DNA of 64,000 bases from JBKHYJ01 sp046565505 (GTDB taxonomy: Bacteria > Acidobacteriota > Blastocatellia > UBA7656): positions 1 to 64,000 of the forward strand of contig JBKHYJ010000010.1 of the NCBI GenBank assembly GCA_046565505.1, read 5' to 3'. This document shows positions 59,446 to 64,000 of the stretch, piece after piece (position 1 is the first letter of the stretch; every line of letters begins with the position of its first letter). The translations under genes were made by a program, and so were the position numbers. A model generated the notes under the pieces. It did not search any database and had not been told where the DNA came from. It saw only the letters and a list, made by a program, of their open reading frames with translations.

Positions 59446-61812
59446 GTGATCTCGCAAGTATCCCCCCATTACGAAATTCTGGAAAAGCTCGGCGGAGGCG
59501 CGGACGGCGAAGTCTACCTCGCCGAAGACACGAGGCTCGGCCGCCAGGTCGAGCTCAACCTCCTTCCGGCTTCTTATGGCTACGACCCGGAACTCCGCGA
59601 CAGGTTTCTGAAAGACGCCCGCGCGGCTGCCTCCCTTCGCTCCCCGAACGTGGTCATGATTTACGACATAGGCGAGCGGGACGGGCGCATATTCGTCGTG
59701 ACGGAGCACGCCCGCGGCGAACTGCTTTCGGATAAGCTCAAAGCCGGCCCGCTCCAGCCTCAGGAGGCGTCGGACCTCGCGCTCCAGGCGGCCGACGCGC
59801 TCGACCTTGCGCACTCGCGCGATTGCATACATGGCGGCATCAAAAGCTCGAACCTGATTATCGCCGGCCGCGGCCTGTTAAAGGTGCTTGGCTTCGGGCT
59901 ATCACGTGCCGCGTTGCGCCGCCACACCGACGAGCGGGGCGACGACAGAACCGTGGAGCTGGGCCAGGATACGGTGGCTGATTTTCTATCCGCGGATGCT
60001 CACTACATGTCTCCCGAGCAGGCGCTCGGGCGCGCGATAGACCGCCGCTCAGACATCTTCTCGCTCGGCGTAGTCATTTATGAAATGCTCTCGGGGCTGC
60101 CGCCGTTCGACGGGCAGGGCGTGACAGAGGTCATAGAGAAGATAATTCATCGAGAGGCCCCGCCGCTCGGGCGCGTAAACGCCGCCGTCCCGGCCGAGCT
60201 CGCGCGCATCGTGCGCAAGTGCCTGGAGAAGGAACCGGGCCGGCGCTACCAGTCGGCGCGAGAGCTGGCTATAGACCTCAAAAACATGAAGCGTGACACG
60301 GGCCAGGGCCGGCAGGGTGCCGCGGCGCCCGCGGCCAGAGCGACCACGGCGCTCCGCAAGAGGGCCACCGCCCCCCGCCGCCAGCCGCGCGGGAAAGTGA
60401 CTTCTCTGGCGGTCCTGCCGCTTGAGAACGTCAGCGGGGACGTGAACGCGGAGTACTTGAGCGATGGCGTTACGGAGAGCATAATCAATAGCCTGTCTCA
60501 ATTGCCCAGGCTCCGTGTCATGGCGCGCAGCACGGTCTTCCGCTACAGCCGGGGCGATTCGCGAGGCGGCCCCCCTCGCGCGGGCGTCGCCGCCACGCTC
60601 GACCCCAGGGCGGCGGCCGCGGACCTCGGGGTGGATGCCGTGCTGGTGGGGAGAGTGCTTTTGCGCGGCGACAACCTGGTGATAAACACGGAGCTGGTGA
60701 ACGCCGGAGATGGCTCGCGCCTCTGGGGGGAGCAGTACAACCGGAAGCTGTCCGACATCTTTGCCATACAGGAAGGCATCGCGAGGGAGATAGCGGAAAA
60801 CCTGCGCCTCCGCCTGACGGGCGAAGAGGAGAGGCGGCTCAAGAAACGCCACACGGATAATACGGAAGCCTACAGGCTTTACTTGAGGGGGCGCTATCAC
60901 TGGAACACGCGGGCGGAGGAAGGGCTGAAGAAAGGCATAGAGCACTTCAAGCTCGCCATAGAGGCGGACCCCGGCTACGCGCTGGCTTACTCGGGACTGG
61001 CCGACTGCTACACGATGATGTGCTGGCACGCGGTAGTCCCGGCAAAAGATATTTTCCCGAAGGCGAAGGCCGCCGCCACGCGCGCGCTGGAGCTGGACGA
61101 CCGCCTCGCCGAGGCGCATGCGTCCGCCGGCGCGGTAAGCGAGACGGATTGGGACTGGGGCGGCGCGGAGAGAAGTTACAGGCGCGCGCTCGAACTAAAC
61201 CCGAATTACGCGACCGCACGCCAGTGGTATGGCGAATACCTCGCGCACAGGTGCCGGTTCGCCGAGGCGTTCCGGGAGATGAAGAAGGCCCGGGAACTCG
61301 ACCCGCTCTCTCGCATCATAAACACGGAGTTGGGCTGGATACATTATGCCGCGCGAGAATATGATAGAGCGATAGAACAATACAGGGGCGTCATAGACCT
61401 CGACCCTGACTTTGCGCTGGCGCACTGGCGGCTCGGGGAGGCTTTCAAGCAGAAGGGCATGTATGACCAAGCCATCGGAGAGATTCAAGAGGCGGCGAGG
61501 CTGACGGGCGGCAGCCCGCGCATGGTGGCGAGGCTCGCGCACGCTTACGCGGCCGCCGGGAGGAAGCCGGAGGCGCTCGCCGCGCTGCACGAGTTGAATG
61601 GCATGTCCGAACGGCGCTATGTTTCTCCGTACGAGATTGCGGTAATATATGCGGGCCTGGGGGAGAGAGAGCTAGTCTTTAAATGGCTGGGGCGCGCTTA
61701 CGAGGACCGCTCCAGTTGGCTGACCTTCCTGAAAGTAGAGCCGAGCTTTGATAGGCTCAGGTCAGAGCCGTGGTTCGTAGACTTAGTAAAGCGAGTCGGT
61801 CTTCCACAGTGA
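59446..61812 (+). CDS. Ser/Thr pseudokinase with TolB-like and TPR domains
   Basis: 788 residues, GTG start. The kinase fold is intact, with a glycine loop (GGGADG, 16-21) and the MSPEQ end, but the catalytic positions are changed: Asn38 for the VAIK Lys, Asp57 for Glu, HGG for HRD (Gly131) and GFG for DFG (Gly149). These fall at the same residue numbers as in the active kinase at 54466. It has no membrane helix, so it is likely cytoplasmic. A TolB/FlgO-like part (LAVLPLENVSGDVNAEYL) and TPRs follow (about 475-750). Probably a phospho-independent scaffold or allosteric partner (inference). Confidence 0.92.
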   Translation: MISQVSPHYEILEKLGGGADGEVYLAEDTRLGRQVELNLLPASYGYDPELRDRFLKDARAAASLRSPNVVMIYDIGERDGRIFVVTEHARGELLSDKLKAGPLQPQEASDLALQAADALDLAHSRDCIHGGIKSSNLIIAGRGLLKVLGFGLSRAALRRHTDERGDDRTVELGQDTVADFLSADAHYMSPEQALGRAIDRRSDIFSLGVVIYEMLSGLPPFDGQGVTEVIEKIIHREAPPLGRVNAAVPAELARIVRKCLEKEPGRRYQSARELAIDLKNMKRDTGQGRQGAAAPAARATTALRKRATAPRRQPRGKVTSLAVLPLENVSGDVNAEYLSDGVTESIINSLSQLPRLRVMARSTVFRYSRGDSRGGPPRAGVAATLDPRAAAADLGVDAVLVGRVLLRGDNLVINTELVNAGDGSRLWGEQYNRKLSDIFAIQEGIAREIAENLRLRLTGEEERRLKKRHTDNTEAYRLYLRGRYHWNTRAEEGLKKGIEHFKLAIEADPGYALAYSGLADCYTMMCWHAVVPAKDIFPKAKAAATRALELDDRLAEAHASAGAVSETDWDWGGAERSYRRALELNPNYATARQWYGEYLAHRCRFAEAFREMKKARELDPLSRIINTELGWIHYAAREYDRAIEQYRGVIDLDPDFALAHWRLGEAFKQKGMYDQAIGEIQEAARLTGGSPRMVARLAHAYAAAGRKPEALAALHELNGMSERRYVSPYEIAVIYAGLGERELVFKWLGRAYEDRSSWLTFLKVEPSFDRLRSEPWFVDLVKRVGLPQ

Positions 61813-61866
61813 GTTTTAGCTTCCTGCACTAAATAGACCTGACCTATTCAGACGAACGGAGATTAT

Positions 61867-63123
61867 ATGATGGAAAAAACAGGACAGAGGGCGAGTGTGA
61901 GGACGACCGAAGAGATACGCGCGCAGTTCCCCGCGCTGGAGCGACGCCATGCGGGTTACCCCGTGGCCTACTTCGATGGGCCCGGCGGGACGCAGGTCCC
62001 GCGCGCTGTCGTAGAGGCGATGGCTGATTACCTCTACCACCACAACGCCAACACGCACTGGGCGTACCCGACGAGCGCCGAGACGGACGAGGCGCTCGAA
62101 CAGGCCCGCGCGGCGCTCGCGGACTTCTTCAACGCGCGGCCCGACGAGGTGGCCTTCGGGCCTAACATGACGACGCTGACCTTTCACCTCGCCAGGGCGC
62201 TCGGCCATCAATACAGTCCCGGCGACGAGATTATCGTGACGGAGCTTGACCACCACGCGAACGTCGATTCGTGGCAGGCGCTGGCCGGCGAGCGCGGCGT
62301 GACCGTGCGCGTGGTGAAGATGGTCCCTGAGACCGGGCAGCTCGACTGGGACGACCTGGAGGCGTCGATCAATAAGCGTACGAAGCTCGTCGCGGTCGGG
62401 GCGGCCTCCAACGCGCTCGGGACGATCAGCGACGTCCGCCGCGCCGCCGATATGGCGCATGCGCGGGGCGCGCTCCTGTACGTGGACGCCGTACACTATG
62501 CCCCGCATGTGCTGGTCGATGTCCGCGCCCTTGACTGTGATTTCCTGGGGTGTTCCGCTTATAAATTCTATGGGCCGCATGTAGGCGTGCTTTATGGCAA
62601 GCGCGACCTGCTCGAATCGATCGATTTCCCGAGGCTCGCCCCCGCGCCCAACACCGCGCCTGAAATCGCCGAGACGGGCACGCAAAACCACGAAGGGATA
62701 ATGGGCGCGGCGGCGGCGGTAGATTTTTTGGCCTCGCTCGTCGGCGGCGACACGCGCCGCGCGCGGCTACAGTCGGCCTTCGACGTTCTGCATGCGCGAG
62801 GCTCCGCGCTGGCCCGCCAGTTGTGGGAAGGGCTTGGCGCGATCAATGGCGTCAAGCTGTATGGCCCTCCGCCTGACGCGAGGCGGACCCCGACGGTCGC
62901 GTTCACCGTGGAAGGCCACCCGTCGATAGATGTCACACGCGCTTTAGTCGAGCGCGGCATCTTCACGTCACACGGCGACTTCTACGCCGCGACTGTCGTG
63001 GCGCGGCTGGGCCTGGCTGAAGACGGGCTGATGCGCGCCGGGTGCGCCTGTTACACCACGGCCGAAGAGTGCGACCGCCTGATCGAAGGCGTGCGCGCGA
63101 TAGCCAAAGGTCAAATCCTGTAG
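61867..63123 (+). CDS. class V aminotransferase, SufS-like cysteine desulfurase family
   Basis: 418 residues. PLP enzyme with the Lys at about 233 in CSAYKFYGPHVGVLYG and the cofactor-site DAVHYAPH motif. It resembles the cysteine-desulfurase-like subgroup rather than true SufS, since no SufBCD or scaffold gene is near. Sulfur transfer to a partner is possible. CGGAGA lies 5 nt before the ATG. It sits between the pseudokinase and the FHA regulator, with small gaps (54 and 31 nt). Confidence 0.88.
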   Translation: MMEKTGQRASVRTTEEIRAQFPALERRHAGYPVAYFDGPGGTQVPRAVVEAMADYLYHHNANTHWAYPTSAETDEALEQARAALADFFNARPDEVAFGPNMTTLTFHLARALGHQYSPGDEIIVTELDHHANVDSWQALAGERGVTVRVVKMVPETGQLDWDDLEASINKRTKLVAVGAASNALGTISDVRRAADMAHARGALLYVDAVHYAPHVLVDVRALDCDFLGCSAYKFYGPHVGVLYGKRDLLESIDFPRLAPAPNTAPEIAETGTQNHEGIMGAAAAVDFLASLVGGDTRRARLQSAFDVLHARGSALARQLWEGLGAINGVKLYGPPPDARRTPTVAFTVEGHPSIDVTRALVERGIFTSHGDFYAATVVARLGLAEDGLMRAGCACYTTAEECDRLIEGVRAIAKGQIL

Positions 63124-63154
63124 TGCCCCGTATGCTGAATCATGGGTGCGCCCG

Positions 63155-63916
63155 ATGAGCGATATAGACCGAACCACGAGGCTTGAAGTGTCGGAGGCAG
63201 GGACGGCGGGGGCGAAGCGCCCGTCCCTCGTCATTCTGCATGGGCAAACCACGGGCCTGACCTTACGGCTGGAATCGGACCAGACGATAATCGGGCGCGG
63301 CATGCAATCCGGCATAGTGCTCAGAGACGACCTCGCGTCGCGCGAGCATGCCGTCATCAAGCGCCGCGCCGCCGAAGATGGCTCCGACCAGTACTACATC
63401 AACGACCTCGGGTCGACCAACGGGACTTTCCTGAATGACGTTAGAATCGCCTCGCAGCAGCCCCTCCGCCAGGGCGACAGGATCAAGATAGGCAACCACC
63501 TGTTGAAGTTCGTGCTGCTGAGCGATTCGGAGGCGGAGTCGCTGGCGGAGTCGCAAAGGTCGTCCGGCGAAGCGCACGCAGGCGTGCCGGAAACCGCCAG
63601 GCCCGCGCTTTATTTCGACCCCTTTCACCTGCCGGAAGACGTGGACCTGCTCTATAACGGCGAAGAGGTCGTGCCGCTTGAGCCGCGCGCCGTCCGAGTT
63701 CTCCGCTACCTCGCGCAAAATCACGACCGCGTCGTGCCGAAAGAGGAATTGCTCGAAGGCGTCTGGCCCGACGTGTTCACGACCGACGGCGTGCTGAAGA
63801 GGGCGATCTCGCAGGTGAGGCGAGCGCTCGGCGACGACGCCGGCGGGGCGCGCTTCATTGAAACTTACCACAGGCGCGGCTACCGATTTATCGCCCACGT
63901 ACGCAGACACGGCTGA
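63155..63916 (+). CDS. FHA-domain protein with winged-helix DNA-binding domain
   Basis: 253 residues. The N-terminal FHA domain (about 25-130) keeps the phosphothreonine-binding residues: IIGRG, SREHAVI and STNGTFLN. The C-terminal OmpR-type winged helix (about 160-253) has VPLEPRAVRVLRYLAQNHDRVV and the recognition-helix region LKRAISQVRRALGDD. The order is the reverse of EmbR-like regulators. The likely input is a phosphothreonine on a kinase or kinase substrate, with DNA binding as output. A GTG nine bases upstream (63146) is an alternative start. Confidence 0.9.
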   Translation: MSDIDRTTRLEVSEAGTAGAKRPSLVILHGQTTGLTLRLESDQTIIGRGMQSGIVLRDDLASREHAVIKRRAAEDGSDQYYINDLGSTNGTFLNDVRIASQQPLRQGDRIKIGNHLLKFVLLSDSEAESLAESQRSSGEAHAGVPETARPALYFDPFHLPEDVDLLYNGEEVVPLEPRAVRVLRYLAQNHDRVVPKEELLEGVWPDVFTTDGVLKRAISQVRRALGDDAGGARFIETYHRRGYRFIAHVRRHG

Positions 63917-64000
63917 TGTTGATTGCGCGCGCCCCGACGCGGGGAATCAAACCGCGAGCCGCCCGGCTTACAGGCCGACCCCCTTCAACGAACCAGCTTC

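Noticed and set aside
1..64000. tRNA genes, rRNA genes, CRISPR arrays, insertion sequences
   Set aside because: No T-loop/anticodon patterns, spaced repeats or transposase motifs were seen by eye; a tRNA scan would settle this.

Overview
The window is GC-rich bacterial chromosome, most likely from an Acidobacteriota genome of the class Blastocatellia or close to it. This is inferred from gene content and not from a marker gene. The pointers are an ADOP-type MacB-like permease, Ser/Thr kinases fused to TPR tails, TPR/retropepsin-like proteases, two-component-type propeller sensors, S8 proteases with BACON-like domains, and the small acidobacterial-type exported proteins. I saw no rRNA, tRNA, CRISPR array, integrase or transposase.

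Layout. From 1 to 21 kb almost every gene is on the minus strand: an exported YxxG-repeat protein, a biotin carboxylase/BCCP operon that also carries a CDP-alcohol phosphatidyltransferase and a zinc-ribbon/pseudopilin-like protein, GreA, a large secreted subtilase, an HD-GYP/GGDEF signalling protein, a lytic transglycosylase, a PIN toxin-antitoxin-like pair overlapping an HtrA protease, and a DNA glycosylase coupled to a TPR/aspartyl protease. At 21.1 kb a tiny cysteine-rich exported peptide diverges from an overlapping helical-repeat protein, followed by a permease remnant.

From 22 to 30.5 kb lies the most unusual block, on the plus strand: an exported PEP-synthase-like dikinase with its domains in glucan-water-dikinase order, then a 1457-residue transmembrane protein with a 14-repeat propeller sensor joined to a STAND-like ATPase, then a second STAND-like ATPase fused to a Ser/Thr kinase. 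The sensor looks like that of a hybrid two-component system, but there is no histidine kinase. I read the pair as a transmembrane relay ending in Ser/Thr phosphorylation (inference).

From 30.5 to 48.7 kb come mostly housekeeping and envelope genes: FeoAB behind a palindromic Fur-like box, CCA-adding enzyme, a c-type cytochrome lipoprotein, GlyRS, a MarR-BON-DegP envelope cluster with a clear promoter and operator, an M28 peptidase, an ADOP permease, a STAS protein and an exported TPR protein.

From 49 to 64 kb are a GH1-RmlD fusion with a GH2 glycosidase, then a signalling cluster: an active membrane Ser/Thr kinase-TPR, a glycine-zipper protein, a pseudokinase-TPR that has lost the three main catalytic residues at exactly the same residue numbers, a SufS-like class V aminotransferase, and an FHA-winged-helix regulator. 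The kinase and pseudokinase share an upstream TTGAAA-N16-TTAAAGT element, which suggests common regulation.
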